From Micrasema longulum (lineage: Eukaryota; Arthropoda; Insecta; Trichoptera; Brachycentridae), in contig JAGVSM010003594.1 in assembly GCA_022494885.1 (NCBI GenBank), positions 186,001 through 250,000 on the forward strand: a stretch of DNA of 64,000 bases. The letters run 5' to 3'. Of this stretch, positions 9,313 through 20,211 are shown one piece after another; the first letter of the stretch is position 1; each line of letters opens with the position of its first letter. Below the pieces are notes generated by a model. The model had not been told where the DNA came from, made no database searches, and worked only from the letters and a program-made list of their open reading frames with translations. The translations under genes and the position numbers were made by a program.

Positions 9313-9548
9313 TTTCTTATTTTAAAGTATAAGTAGTTCTATGTTAATACTCGTATAACAATAACAAAAAAACTAAAACTACTTAATTATAAATGCCTAG
9401 CTAATCAAATGTAAGAAATTAATAATCGTTATTGTACAAATATAAATTATAAATATGTGCCAAGAATACATGTTACTAACACAAAGGTAAAAATGTATAA
9501 TATATAATAAAAAACAAATATAAAGTAATGTAATACACAAAAATATAA

Positions 9549-9598
9549 AGACCTCTTGCATGGCAGGCTAACGCGACCATCACACCACGAGGCCACGA
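9549..9598 (-). mobile_element. SINE family A, tRNA head fragment
   Basis: Minus strand CTCGTGGCCTCGTGGTGTGA with GCATGCAAGAGG matches the first part of the family A tRNA-like head (complete copy at 28112-28360). Truncated. Confidence 0.55.
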
Positions 9599-9599
9599 G

Positions 9600-9712
9600 T
9601 AATGTTGGTTTAATTAGTGTCCTGACGAAGAGACGGGTACGTCTTGAAACTGGTAGACAGAGGAAAATCGGTAATTGGTTTTATACAAATATTAAATAAC
9701 ATTTAGTTATTT
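9600..9712 (+). mobile_element. PLE tail, class I
   Basis: Begins ATGTTGGTTTAATTAGTGTC, contains an intact hammerhead core (9616-9661, listed separately), and ends with TCGGTAATTGGTTTTATAC and AAATATTAAATAACA. The same end is seen at 1.5, 15.5, 23.4, 33.0 and 55.3 kb. Confidence 0.65.
9616..9661 (+). ncRNA. Hammerhead ribozyme motif with intact core
   Basis: All conserved core strands are present. Stem I is TGTC (9618-9621) with GACA (9656-9659). The core CTGACGA is at 9622-9628. Stem II is GAGAC (9630-9634) with GTCTT (9641-9645) around a GGGTAC loop. GAAA is at 9646-9649, a palindromic stem III ACTGGT at 9649-9654, and the cleavage triplet GTA at 9653-9655. Stem III has no loop, so a monomer would be unstable and a dimeric (double) hammerhead is expected, as described for minimal hammerheads in Penelope-like elements. 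It would process tandem PLE transcripts. Activity is inferred and untested. Confidence 0.7.
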
Positions 9713-10084
9713 GACCTTGGCCTTGTGTCGCTCTTATTTTTTCTCGAGATTATTCTTGGAGCTTTGTATTTTAGCATGGTGAATTTTATTTAAATTTGTC
9801 GTGGTTTTATAGGATAATGTGCTGCTACAGTGGTTGGTGTGAGGTTTAATAATTGTTTTGTGGGTGGTTTTGCATGAACCCTCATCAACAGTTCTTCTGG
9901 TTCTTCCCATTGCAAATGTTTTGTTCTCTCAAATCTTTTTTGACGTTGTGATGAAATGTAAGTTTCAAGTTTATTAATAATATATAGCTTTCTGACAATA
10001 AGATATTAAGAACTATTAGGACATTCATGTAAAATAATGTTTGTATTTTTTCAAGATAAAAAAAGGAAAAAAACATATTTTCTT

Positions 10085-11200
10085 TCATCTACAAATAAAA
10101 TGGTTTGAAGAGTACCTTGGCGATAGATACCAAATAACGAAGGTGAATGATGAAATTTCCGAGCCCCTCAAAATTTCATTGGGAGTACCACAAGGATCGG
10201 TTCTCGGACCGGTTTTGTTTATTATATACATAAATGATATTGTCAAAACATTAAAATATTCAAAAATAAGACTCTTTGCAGACGATGCCTTAATATATAT
10301 ATATATCGGGAGAAAATTATAAAACAATTATGGACAGACTAAATCATGATCTTAATAATGTATCACTGTGGCTAAAAATTAATAAATTAAAATTAAATGT
10401 TAACAAAACTAAATATATGAATATAGGAAACAAAAGAATAGAAATTACACCATCAATTGTAATAGAAAATGAAAAAACTTAATGAAGTCACTGAAATGAA
10501 ATATTTAGGTGTAATGTTGGATTCAAAACTTACATTTCACCAAAACGCTAAGATAGTAATAAATAAGATTGCAAAAAAAATATCAATTTTGGGAAGGATC
10601 AGAAGATTTATTGATAAGGACTCCTGCAAAACTATTTACAAAGCAATTATTGAACCACACGTTAACTACTGTAGTAGCATTTTATTTTATCAAACAAAGA
10701 AAACATAGATAAACTAACTGTATTACAAAATAAAGCCTTTAGAATCATTTTGAAAAAAAACAGATATACGAGGGTAAAGTCGATGGTAAATGAAATGAAA
10801 TTATTAAGATATAAACAAAGAATATTTTACAATACAATGATATTTGTTCATAAAATTATAAACTCTAATAAAAAAACAGAATTTTGGGAAAAAATTGATG
10901 GGAACCAGCATGAACACGATCACAATACTAGAGAAAAGAACAAAATTAGACTTCCATTTAGGAAAAAGGCAAAGTCACAAAATTCAATTTTATTTAAAGC
11001 AATTAAAAAGTATTACGAAATGGAAAAAAATATTTATGAAGAAAAAAACATATCAAAATTTAAAATAATGGTCAAGACATATGTGATAAACAATTTATAA
11101 ATTAAATATATTTGCAATGTTATTATTAGAACACACATAACAATATGTATGATATGTGTGCCCTACTTTAAGATTTAAATAAATAAAAAAATAATAGTTT
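10085..11200 (+). pseudogene. Jockey-like non-LTR RT remnant with 3' UTR
   Basis: Three consecutive frames can be followed. 10085-10318 holds WFEEYLGDRYQIT, then SLGVPQGSVLGPVLFIIYIN and LFADDALIYI, which are RT domains with the F-A-D-D catalytic pair. 10469-10708 holds MKYLGVMLDSKLTFHQNAK and a YKAIIEPHVNYCSS run, the thumb. 10750-11097 is a lysine-rich C-terminus ending KFKIMVKTYVINNL. Frameshifts or stops separate the pieces near 10320 and 10708. The 3' end (11098-11200) recurs as a 5'-truncated copy at 56199-56355, which defines the element's terminus. The endonuclease domain and the first RT motifs are missing, so this copy is dead. Confidence 0.75.
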
Positions 11201-11319
11201 TATATCATTAAAAAAAACGCGGCAAAATGACAAAGTAAAAGCTTTAGGTATTACAACTAAGTAAGTTTGACACAAATAATACGCAATACTTAAGGAGACT
11301 CCAAAATTAAATGTCAACC

Positions 11320-11790
11320 CTGTATTATCGACGCGTGTCAAACGTCAAAGCTCAATATTTGTTATGTTTCTAGTGTCCAAGTGTTTCATCAAGGTTCTAA
11401 CAAATCTAAAAACTTCCGAGTGTACGAAATCTAAAATCATTTAGAATACTTGACGTCGACGCGTAGAGCGCGTACAAAAGCGCGCGTCTCAACGCGCTGT
11501 TTTTGTATGGCTGACTCTCTCGAGCATGGAAACGGAGTTACGGAGAACGCGTTAACCCTTATGCCACTAACCCTCTTCATCCTGGCATTGCCCCAACTCA
11601 TTGCCCGCGTAGGCTGTTGGGGTCGGCTCTTCTTGTTCTTAGGCTGTACAATCTTCGTTTTTGGGTGTCCCTTTCATCTAGATTATCTAGACCGTTTCTT
11701 TGCACGACTTAGGAACATTGAGTTATTGATACTCCTGCTAACCACCTGGGCATTTGCATTTTTGTCGTTTCTAGCTTTTGATCCTTAACC
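11320..11790. other. GC-richer block, unassigned
   Basis: GC content rises clearly over 11440-11790, with many CGCG sites (for example GACGTCGACGCGT at about 11451). On the plus strand a 112-codon frame encodes a hydrophobic, leucine-rich chain. On the minus strand another frame is basic with two stops (NARMKRVSGIRVNAFSVTPF), which looks more like diverged retroelement coding. TTAACCCTTATGC at about 11555 resembles a piggyBac end, but no partner end was found. I do not recognise a product. Confidence 0.35.
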
Positions 11791-12099
11791 GGCTAACTTT
11801 TACTAATAGGAAATAATTGATTGTGTAAAAAGTAATTTAATTAATTAATTTTATTTTATTCAGAAAACATAGTCATTCATTATAAGTATTAAAAACAACA
11901 ATTTTTTAACATAAAAAGACCAATAAGGTTTTTATAAATTATTTAAAAGATATAAACATAAAATGTGACAAAAAAGATAAATAAAATGGAAATTCAAGTG
12001 AGAAAATAATAATTGTAAACATTTGCGATTTCCATGGAGGTTATCGCTGTATACATCATTTTCCTTAACTTAATCATGTAAGTTTAGTTTGATGCGCCT

Positions 12100-12232
12100 G
12101 AAATATTGAGCTTAATAAAATTAAATATCTCAACTAGAAGCCTCAGACAAAACTTACTTTTTCATACCGATAACCATAGAACTAACTATGGTTTTCTTTT
12201 CCAATGCCCAGGATTTTTAGGTCTGCCAACAA
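12100..12232 (+). pseudogene. Jockey-like RT C-terminus fragment
   Basis: Reads LIKLNISTRSLRQNLLFHTD followed by NHRTNYGF. The xxF/LNIxTRxLRxxxLF...HRTNYG block is the conserved C-terminal region shared with 48182-48538 and 58297-58650. About 40 residues only, with no other domain nearby. Confidence 0.6.
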
Positions 12233-12234
12233 AC

Positions 12235-13620
12235 ATACCAGTCTTGATTTCTTTGATAACAAGTTGTTATCATACGATCACTGAATCAAATTCAATTATA
12301 TACACCTCTCTCCCGCTTCCACTCCCACCAAGTCTACTATATACCATTGTGTCTTTCTACTTTCTTTTAAAATAATTTTCTATGTGTTTACATGTATATA
12401 ATTATGTCCTTAAAAACGGCCTTTGAGCATATATAATAAATTGTACACAAAACTTTACCACACATTTTCTCATGATTCATTGCATATTTTAATAAAAGGA
12501 TGATATTTTGAAACCCATGAAAATTTTTTAAAGGTGACACTAAAACCTGGGTCTCAATTGACCTAACACCGCCACGCACGTATTTTTTAAGCCAGTGGGC
12601 TTTAAGAGTTAAATGAAACGTATTTTTCCGTTGGTAAAATTACCAATACCTAAACTTTAAGCCCTGTTTGAATTCGATAAATAAAATATCATTGTGTTTA
12701 CCCCGCCCGAATTTCCATATCTTGAATAACTTTTATGTCTTTTGAATGTTATATAACTACGTTATATTCGTGTCAATATAAAATAACAAACAATCTCTAT
12801 AAATTAAGCCTGCCCTAAAAAAACAACCTTATAATATGTTTTTTTTATGAAAACATTTACTTTTGACTACGGTTTTTTAACAGTTCAAGGATTTCTTTTT
12901 TATTTCCATAAAAGAAAATGACGCAAAAGAGAAAACCTTGAATAGTTACGAAAATATTTTAGGATGAATAAGTAATTCAATTATTAATTTCTGTTTTATC
13001 GAAGCTTTTCTCTTGATGACCTATTTTTCAGATTTTTCAATATTTCACCTTCATATTTACAATGTTTTTCGTTTGAAGCTGTATTAAACAATATGCTTCA
13101 TGCAGCGCCTACCCAAATCCGGAAAAGCCCACGTGTAGATTACAGAATTATTAATGAATTGTTTCAAACTCCAAACTTTTTTCCATTCAATTTTAATTGA
13201 ACTTGTCATACAATTTAAATTCACATTAACGCAAAGGTTTGAATCAAAAAACTTTTTGAGACTTCGCTATTGCGTTCAACATAATTTCATAAACTTTATT
13301 TTGGACGTGTTTTTTTAAACAAATATTTTTTCAGTCACGTTTTCAGAGCGTTGCATAAAACCGGAGTTACGAGGACTTTTGAAGGGGGATTTTAGCGAGA
13401 AAGAAATTGTACCCTACGCAATTTTTTATCGAATTCAGAGCGAATGAAGCCGTGTAAACAAAACTTAGCGGAAAAAATGTGAGAGTTGTAATCAAATTGC
13501 TTTTGATAGAATTGTGATAAAATTTTCAATGACAAAATGTCTGAACTCAGCGTGTCCTCGGAGTCACGTTGCAAAACGAGGCAAAAAAAAGTTTAAAAAT
13601 TTAATAATTAGGTATTTTAA
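12235..13620. other. No gene recognised
   Basis: AT-rich with several short ORFs lacking family signatures. Nothing else could be supported. Confidence 0.5.
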
Positions 13621-13624
13621 CATA

Positions 13625-13884
13625 GTTTTTTTGTCACTCTCTCGCAGATGTCTCCCCGATATTGTGCAAAAAGACAACTGCTGGTCGGACTAATTACGAT
13701 AAATCGATAAAACCGAGGTGTCATAGTATCGTTAACCACACCCCAGAACTACACTGATTACGTATATTTTTCTGAATACGGTAATAAACAATTTTAGACC
13801 ATTATTTTTATAATCAGTCTAACGTGCAATTGTCTTTTTTGCATAGTATAAGGGAGGCCGTTGCTAGAGAGTGGCAGAAAAAAC
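13625..13884. mobile_element. TA-flanked MITE, family J (Tc1/mariner-like)
   Basis: Imperfect terminal inverted repeats: GTTTTTTTGTCACTCTCTCG on the left, and GTTTTTTCTGCCACTCTCTA as the reverse complement of the right end. The inner parts also match in inverted orientation (GACAACTGCTGGTCGGACTA with the complement near 13812-13835). It is flanked by TA on both sides. Length 260 bp and no ORF. A single end of the same family is at 17265-17340. Confidence 0.7.
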
Positions 13885-13889
13885 TACAT

Positions 13890-14390
13890 ATAAATATTAT
13901 TTTTGTTATTGAAATAAACGGCACTGAGTGTCTTTTACATATTAGTTACAAATACAATTAAATATACATACATGTAAGCATAAGTAATACAGAGCAATTA
14001 AAACAATATTATTAATTAAGAAAGTCTAAAAAATATAAACTATATAAAAGAATAAAATATTACCTGTTATAGAATTATCGATAAAAAAGATAATTTGGTA
14101 TTAGAAATACTTTGAACCTTTGTCTTTATTCAATAACATTGTATAATATATAAAGTATTAATGATATGTATCAATTAAATACGTATGTATAAAATATAAT
14201 ATGAATGTGGTTATAAATGCATTATAAGTGCCCCGACTAAACACGGATTTTCTAGCTAGTCATGGGTCGTTCCTGATTGTGACGCTTTAAACTCTGTCTC
14301 TGTCCTTAATAAATGTTTGTACAATGTTATTACTAAATAATTAAATTTAAAAAAAAACAACAGCGATTACCACTTTACACAATGTGTAAA
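13890..14390. other. AT-rich, nothing recognised
   Basis: Low-complexity A/T sequence without coding or repeat signatures I can name. Confidence 0.5.
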
Positions 14391-14394
14391 ATTT

Positions 14395-14845
14395 ACTATT
14401 CTGGAATGACACCATTCTGATTGTTTAAACATGGACAGGTTATATGCCATCATTCTGCCCATATTCGAACATCTTTATTCCTTCATTTCTTTCGTCTGTT
14501 GATTTTTGTGAAGTTAAGTAGCTGAAACCTTTATTTATACGGGTGAGATTCATCTCATTGAATTATTTCACCTACACACTGGACTTCATGGACCAGGTGG
14601 ATTTATAAACAATATTTTAAGTTTGCCCAAATTTTTGTAGACAAGGACTGGATTCAACTCCCCGGGGAACTGTTTATTTTAACATTTTACAACAGAGATG
14701 AAGAACATTTGAGATAAGGTTTTATACCTTCTCTAAAATAATCTACATCTCTGTTGTAATATGTTAATATTAACAGCTTCCCAGGGAGTTAAATCTAGTC
14801 CTTGTCTACAAAAATTCGGACCAACTTAAAATATTTTCTGTATTA
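14395..14845 (-). repeat. Family D repeat plus foldback derivative
   Basis: 14395-14600 is a family D interior on the minus strand (CATTCTGCCCATATTCGAAC, then the TGAATTATTTCACC box). 14612-14845 is a compact palindrome made of two inverted D ends: AATATTTTAAGTTTGCCC, TTGTAGACAAGGACTGG and AACTCCCCGGGGAACTG on the left, and the inverted counterparts through 14840. Confidence 0.75.
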
Positions 14846-14889
14846 AATACTTTCTCAAAATTGTCAGGCCCCTCATATTCTATTAAACA

Positions 14890-15035
14890 ATGCAACATTT
14901 CACTATTCCGGGACTGCTGTCTGAATCGTAAGACGAATCAACTTACCTTTTTTGTAGCATATGTTCAAAATACGTTGTATGTAGTTCTAATGTAGTGACC
15001 TATGCACCATCAAATACGAATAAGAGTTTCTTTTG
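14890..15035 (+). mobile_element. SINE family A body, diverged
   Basis: CATTTCACTATTCCGGGACTG, ATCGTAAGACGAATCAACTTA and AGTGACCTATGCACCAT follow the family A body in order, with many substitutions. Confidence 0.5.
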
Positions 15036-15039
15036 GAGA

Positions 15040-15490
15040 GTTATGTTCTTCATTCGTCCGGATACAAATAAAAAAAAAAATACTGAAGAATTGCGAGGTG
15101 TTGAATTTTTAAGTAAATAATTACCATGCATCTATATTAATACTGCGCTCGGTCATTTGCACAGACATTCAGATCTAAGGTCTTCGGTTCGAGACATGGT
15201 CATTCTGAAATAACGATCTGAAATATCCTGAAATAGATGGGCGGACGCGTGACTCACAGGCGAATGAAGGATGTTTATATGTACAGCTGCGTGGTGCAAG
15301 CACAAAGGATGTGAGTGTCCTGAAAGCTGGAATGTTTTCAGTTTCATGACCTGAAAATGAAATATCGCCTTACTAAAAGACAGAAAACATCATGAAAAAT
15401 AATATCTTAAAATAATTGTATTTTTTATCATTTTTAAATTTCATTTATTTTTTATATAAATGCAAATTAAAATCTTATAGTTATTTGATG
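15040..15490. other. No gene recognised
   Basis: Holds a possible decayed tRNA-like head on the plus strand (15140-15200, with GGTTCGAGAC resembling box B). It is too weak to call. Otherwise unassigned. Confidence 0.4.
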
Positions 15491-15499
15491 TTCAATGCA

Positions 15500-16376
15500 T
15501 TAACTTTGTGGTCGAATATTTTTAATGTTAATAAATATTAGTTTTTAACCACTTAAGCTAGGGTTTCCTAGGACAGCGGTGCCCACCGTTTCCCTAGGAA
15601 ACCACTCTCTAGTCGACATTATGACGGCTGTCCACCGCATCACCGTTCACTACGGCCGTTAAGATGCGGGCACCGCTGTCCTAGGAAACCCTAGCTTTAC
15701 CGACTTTTTATGTCTACCGTTACGAGACGCACCCGTCTCTTCATCAGAACACTCCCTACACCAACATACAAATACTAAAATACACTTTCACCAGTATCAT
15801 TACCGTGGTATACATACTATTTACGAAAAAATACATCAATTTTATGCAGAGTAAAAGGTGAAGAAAATACCACCATATCCGAACATCTACTAAAATTAGG
15901 TAAATAATATTTAGCGATATGTTGCAGAATGTGCGGTGGGAGGAATAAGAAAGGGAGGAGCTAAGGGGTAGCGGGAGTTAAAATTTTACATTCATTTAAT
16001 ATAAAAATAATTACAATTTGAAAATAAAAATAACTTAAATTGAATAACATGGAGGTATTTCACATTAAAAAAGAATATTCTCGTAATTAATAATCAAAAG
16101 TCTTTTCAATATAATCCACGTTTAGATTTAAAAATTACCCAATTTTGTAACTTTAAACCCCTTTGCTCATCACCTTCCTTATCCCCCACCACCACACATT
16201 CTTCAACATATTGCTGAAAATTATTAACCTAATTTTTGTGGAAGTGTTCGCAATTAACTGTGCATGTTATTTATGTATTTTTTGTAAATACTATGTATAC
16301 TACGGTGATGGTAAAAGTGTAAGTGAATGTTAGTATTGGCATGTTGGTTTAGTGAGTGTCCTGACGAAGAGATGGA
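15500..16376. mobile_element. Inverted pair of class I PLE tails
   Basis: 15500-15990 is a class I tail on the minus strand, with a degenerate hammerhead at 15711-15753 (CTGATGA core intact, GAAA changed to GTAA). 16140-16376 is the same sequence on the plus strand, ending GTCCTGACGAAGAGATGG, where it is truncated inside the ribozyme stem II. The arms share ACACTTTyACCAsTATCA, TACATACTATTTACrAAAAA and a GGGAGGAATAAG-like run. The left arm is broken by a 141-bp MITE at 15556-15696. Confidence 0.65.
15556..15696. mobile_element. Harbinger-like MITE in a PLE tail
   Basis: 141 bp with perfect 29-bp terminal inverted repeats beginning AGCTAGGGTTTCCTAGGACA. It is flanked by TTA on both sides (15553-15555 and 15697-15699). 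The uninterrupted site, CCACTTACCGACTT, is seen in the related tail at 55.06 kb, where the sequence is CCACTTTCCGACTT, and is read in inverse orientation in the 33.0-kb copy. A 3-bp TTA duplication is the PIF/Harbinger hallmark. The element is GC-rich and carries no ORF. Confidence 0.85.
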
Positions 16377-16504
16377 ATTCCATCCAAAAACCCATTAAAA
16401 TGCCTTGTTTTATTTGTCGTCTTCAAACGTATGAAATACCTATGGAATAAATAATTTTAAAAACGGAAAAGGTATCGACTCATGAAATTTTTATCTGATA
16501 CTAA

Positions 16505-16992
16505 TTTTCAACTCTAACGTATGGGAGCAAAGTGTGGAATCGGATAAATAATGATGAAAGTAGGTTAAATGCTGTCGAAATGCGATCCTTCAGGCGAATG
16601 TGTGGTAAAACGATGTAAGATAGGTGCACAAATGTCGAGATCCGTGAACTGTGTAAGGCTGAGACATGCATTATCGACAGAATCAAGAAAGGGGTGCTGC
16701 GTTGGTTTAGACATGTAGAGCAAATGGACAGCGATAGAACGGCTAAAACGATCTACGAAGAAAATATTGATGGATGCAGAAAACGAGGAGGACCGAGAAA
16801 TACATGGTACGATCAAGTTCATCAAATACTTGAAGATGGTCGTGTCATGAGTAGGAATAATCGATGTGCGTGCATGAGAAGATGTGTGAATGTAGAGGAA
16901 GCGAGGTCTGTATGCAAAGACAGAGTGATATGGCGTTCTATCGTCTCTGCCTACCCCTACGGGGATACGGCGTGATGGTTTGTGTTTGTTTG
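16505..16992 (+). pseudogene. RTE-clade retrotransposon 3' end
   Basis: Frames read ESRLNAVEMRSFRRMCGKTM, then a one-base-shifted stretch RWFRHVEQMDSDRTAKTIYE, then SVCKDRVIWRSIVSAYPYGD and the tail TGATGGTTTGTGTTTGTTTG. This is the same family as the better copy at 51462-52563, whose C-terminus ends AYPYGETA. The RT catalytic domain is not included. The copy starts in the middle of the conserved W-x-W/E-S-R-L region, so it is a 5'-truncated insertion with at least one frameshift near 16690. Confidence 0.8.
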
Positions 16993-17012
16993 TTTACTAT
17001 TTCTCACAAATC

Positions 17013-17195
17013 GTGCGGCCGCCGTGGTGTACTGGTCAAGACGCTTGACTCACACACGGAAGGTTCCGGGTTCGATTCCCGGTGAGAGCACAAAAATTAA
17101 ATGTGATTCTTCTCAAGCCTGGGTTTTCAGTGATGTAATTCACCACTGTAATTCCTCCTGGCCTGTTGTGGTGCAAAATAATAAAAAAAAAATAT
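17013..17195 (+). mobile_element. tRNA-derived SINE, family B
   Basis: Head CCGCCGTGGTGTACTGGTCA (box A region) and box B GGTTCGATTCC, then the body CAAGCCTGGGTTTTCAGTGA and an A-rich end. It closely matches the minus-strand copies at 9140-9312 and 42358-42534, so this is a recent or well-preserved family. Confidence 0.85.
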
Positions 17196-17264
17196 TTAAA
17201 AAAAATTAAAAATCGGTTAGGAGTCAGGAAAACAGAACAGCGAACATCAATGTTGTTGATTTTA

Positions 17265-17340
17265 GATATGCATCAGTCCGACGTGCAGTTGTCTCTTTCG
17301 CATTGTGCGGGAGGCACCTGCGAGAGAGTGACAGTAAAAC
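17265..17340 (+). repeat. MITE family J, right end only
   Basis: CAGTCCGACGTGCAGTTGTC and GCGAGAGAGTGACAGTAAAAC match the right end of 13625-13884, followed by TA as there. Confidence 0.6.
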
Positions 17341-17344
17341 TAAA

Positions 17345-18600
17345 TTTATTTATTTAATTTTACAATACGCCCAAGGGGCATTTACAAAAAAATTACAGGT
17401 AAATACAAACATAGTAAGTAGTAATTTAAAAGAAAAAAACGCTTTTTTGTACACATTTAGAAACAATAAAAGTATACTGCTATGCAAAATAAAAAGTAAA
17501 GCTTTACATAGTAAAAAAGAAAATAAATAAAAAAATATGGATATTAGAAAAGTAATTGAATTCAAAAGCAAATTGTAAATAACTTGTAAAGAATTTAAAC
17601 AAAATAATGTATACATTTACATATACTTATACGTATAAAAAAAATGGTATAAACAAATAATAAAAATTAGTTTACTGTAAGTATATATAAGATAATAACA
17701 TAATATCTAGTATTCAAAAATATTGGATACATTTATTTCTGAAAAAGATAATAATAAATTATAATACACATCAAAAACAGAGAAAAAATTGCATGAAAAA
17801 GAAAGTTTTATTATGATATTAATAATTAGTTTCAAACAGTGCATTTAAGAACGTTTTAAAATGGATAATTGTCGTATTAAAAATGTCTATTTCACAAGTC
17901 AATTTGTTGGCTAAGGAAATATTCAAATACTTATCCATCAAACTGACCTTCCATATTCTCTCAACACAAAAAGATAATAATTATTTGGATGTCATTCTTG
18001 ACATCAACACGTAACTTTTTCAAAGTAGACAATGATAAAAATAAATTAATAGATAAAATATATTATCTGGATAAACTATTTTAACAAACTCGACGTCAAT
18101 GAAATGTTAACACTTTGACTCTAAGATCAACTCTATCGACATACAGTAGTTCCCAGTGCAGTGTATTGTTTAATACCGAGCCCTCGATAAACTTGAATAT
18201 TATCTTTCTTGTACATTACCTACTTGAGTTTTGGAGGCCAAATGGTCTGGGTCGTTGTTCTGTGGAGAGTTGGCGACGGCGATACATTACAATATATAAT
18301 ATAGGCAAAACGCAGGCGCTATATTTACCAAAGGATTAATAACGTTGTTGCAATCAGCGTGCAGCGGATGGCAGCTGCATTTATTTGCGCTTCCAAGGTC
18401 TTTCCTTAACCAGAAAGTGCATACAAAAACAATGCAACGAGGCAAAACAATTTTCCAATTTTTCGTTTTAATTTTTTTTAACGAAATTTTTAAGCTCGAA
18501 GCATTGTTTGAATTTTATTTTTAAATAATAAAAACAATTCATTTATTTATTCTTAAAGATACACATTACGAAAAAAATAATAACGTATCCTTTACTTTGA
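17345..18600. other. AT-rich; retroelement-like tail then nothing
   Basis: 17345-17400 (ACAATACGCCCAAGGGGCAT after a TTTATTTATT run) resembles an inverted non-LTR 3' tail. 17400-18100 is very A/T-rich. 18110-18420 is GC-richer, but I could not assign it. Confidence 0.45.
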
Positions 18601-19130
18601 ATGACATCAACAATATTTTGAGTTTGTCCAAATTTTTGTAGACAAGGACTGGATTCAACTCCCTGGGGAGCTGTTTATCTGTCTGTTTATCTGTCGACAA
18701 ACTCTTTTTGGAGAAACTCAAAATATTGTTTATAAATTACCTGGTCCATGAAGAAGTATAGAAATTGAAAATATAATATTTTCAGGCGTTGCCTAGTATG
18801 TAGGTGAAATAATTCAATTAGATGAATCTCACCCGCATAAATAAAGGTTTCAGCTCTTTAACTTGACAAACATCAACAGATGAAAGAATTGAAGGAATAT
18901 AGATGTTGAAATATAGGCAGAATGGTGAATGTTACACAGTGTGTAAAGTGGCCACTTAAACCAGCCATTGACAGGTCATAAGCCCTGTAGATGCCTAGAC
19001 TTCCATATTACCTTCTCTTAAATGTTCTTCATCTCTGTTGTAATATGTTAATATAAACAGCTCCCCAGGGAGTTGGATCCAGTCCTTGTCTACAAAAATT
19101 TGGACAAACTCAAAATATTGTTGATGTCAT
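18601..19130. mobile_element. Family D foldback element, complete copy
   Basis: 530 bp with terminal inverted repeats of about 77 bp and almost no mismatches. The left end ATGACATCAACAATATTTTG through CTGGGGAGCTGTTTA mirrors the right end exactly in complement. Inside are further inverted blocks (an AAACTCAAAATATTG copy at about 18716-18731) and the family core (AGGCAGAATGGTGAATGTTA, GTGTGTAAAGTGGCCACTTA, AGGTCATAAGCCCTG). There is no ORF and no convincing direct duplication at the edges. At least fifteen full or partial copies lie in this window, making D the most numerous repeat here. It is non-autonomous; the superfamily is undetermined. Confidence 0.85.
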
Positions 19131-20210
19131 TTTTGTTCAATTTTTAAGTAATTTTATCCTTAGCGCCAATCTCGAAGGGCGATTCGCACAACCAAAATGC
19201 AAATTAAAGGTTAATAATTGTAGCATTTTCAAAAAAAGCTGGTCAAATGGGTTGTTTTTCGTAGATAAAACTATTTAATTAATATATATTATACAAAATA
19301 TCAATCAAACAAAACAATTAACTCAAATATGATGTATTTTATTTAGTTCTATTATAAACACAGTTTAATTTAATATTTACCACACAATATTTACATCTAT
19401 ACTTATTCTAAGATTATTTATCACTATTGTACACTTACTGTACTAAAAATTCATATTTAAACTGTTCAGGTCTAAATTTGTTACAACAGAGAGGGGAAAC
19501 ATTTATGACGATTTTTTTTTACTGGACAGTATTACACTATCCTTCATTTCTTTAGAAATGTTTTTAAAAAATGTGATATTTCCTTACTTCATACTCTTGT
19601 ACATGAAGTAGTTCAGGGATATTGCTTTTGATTTTTTTCCCCTCTTTTATTTTAAGAACTTAAATACTATTTTTTTTTATTTTGTTTTGAAAATATATCT
19701 GAAGTATTCTTTAATAATTTTACTAATTGCTTTAGAAAAACTGATTTTGATTTTTGATCCATTGTCAAAATATTATATCTAGACGTTAAATTTTCCTAAT
19801 TTTCGTGCGTAATAATTAACCGCTCAAGACGCCATAAAATAATTTTATTTACATTTACATTGGCGCGTATTTTTTTAAACATTACACCCCTGAATTTCTA
19901 ATTACGTCGCCATTTGGGAAACATTATTATGTACTATTAACAGCATTAAATATTCGTGAAATTTAATAAGTGAATTCCACCCCAAATCGTAAATCTACGG
20001 TTATTGGTTCGCATAAGTCGCGTTCAAGGCAACGCAATACAAGTCGGCAAAATATAAACATTTAATTTTATAAGTAATTTTAAATTACGAAGATTTGCAA
20101 TATCCATACAAAACTTATATGTAACTTTGTTACCCACAAATATTATTACACTGTGTTGAATACACTGGATCCCCGTTTTTTTTATTTTAATTACACTCGT
20201 TTAAATATTA
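19131..20210. other. AT-rich, nothing recognised
   Basis: No ORF with family resemblance, and no SINE or terminal repeat was found. Confidence 0.5.
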
Positions 20211-20211
20211 A

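Noticed and set aside
11450..11788. 112-codon hydrophobic ORF as a membrane protein gene
   Set aside because: It overlaps a more basic minus-strand frame, and there is no promoter, splice or family evidence. Kept only as an unassigned block.
17013..17090. Possible tRNA gene (box A and box B present)
   Set aside because: Identical tRNA-like heads followed by the same non-tRNA body recur at 9.2 and 42.4 kb, so this is a SINE, not a tRNA gene.
18601..19130. Palindromic TGACATCA at the ends of family D as a target duplication
   Set aside because: The outer bases are inverted, not direct, repeats, so they belong to the terminal inverted repeat.
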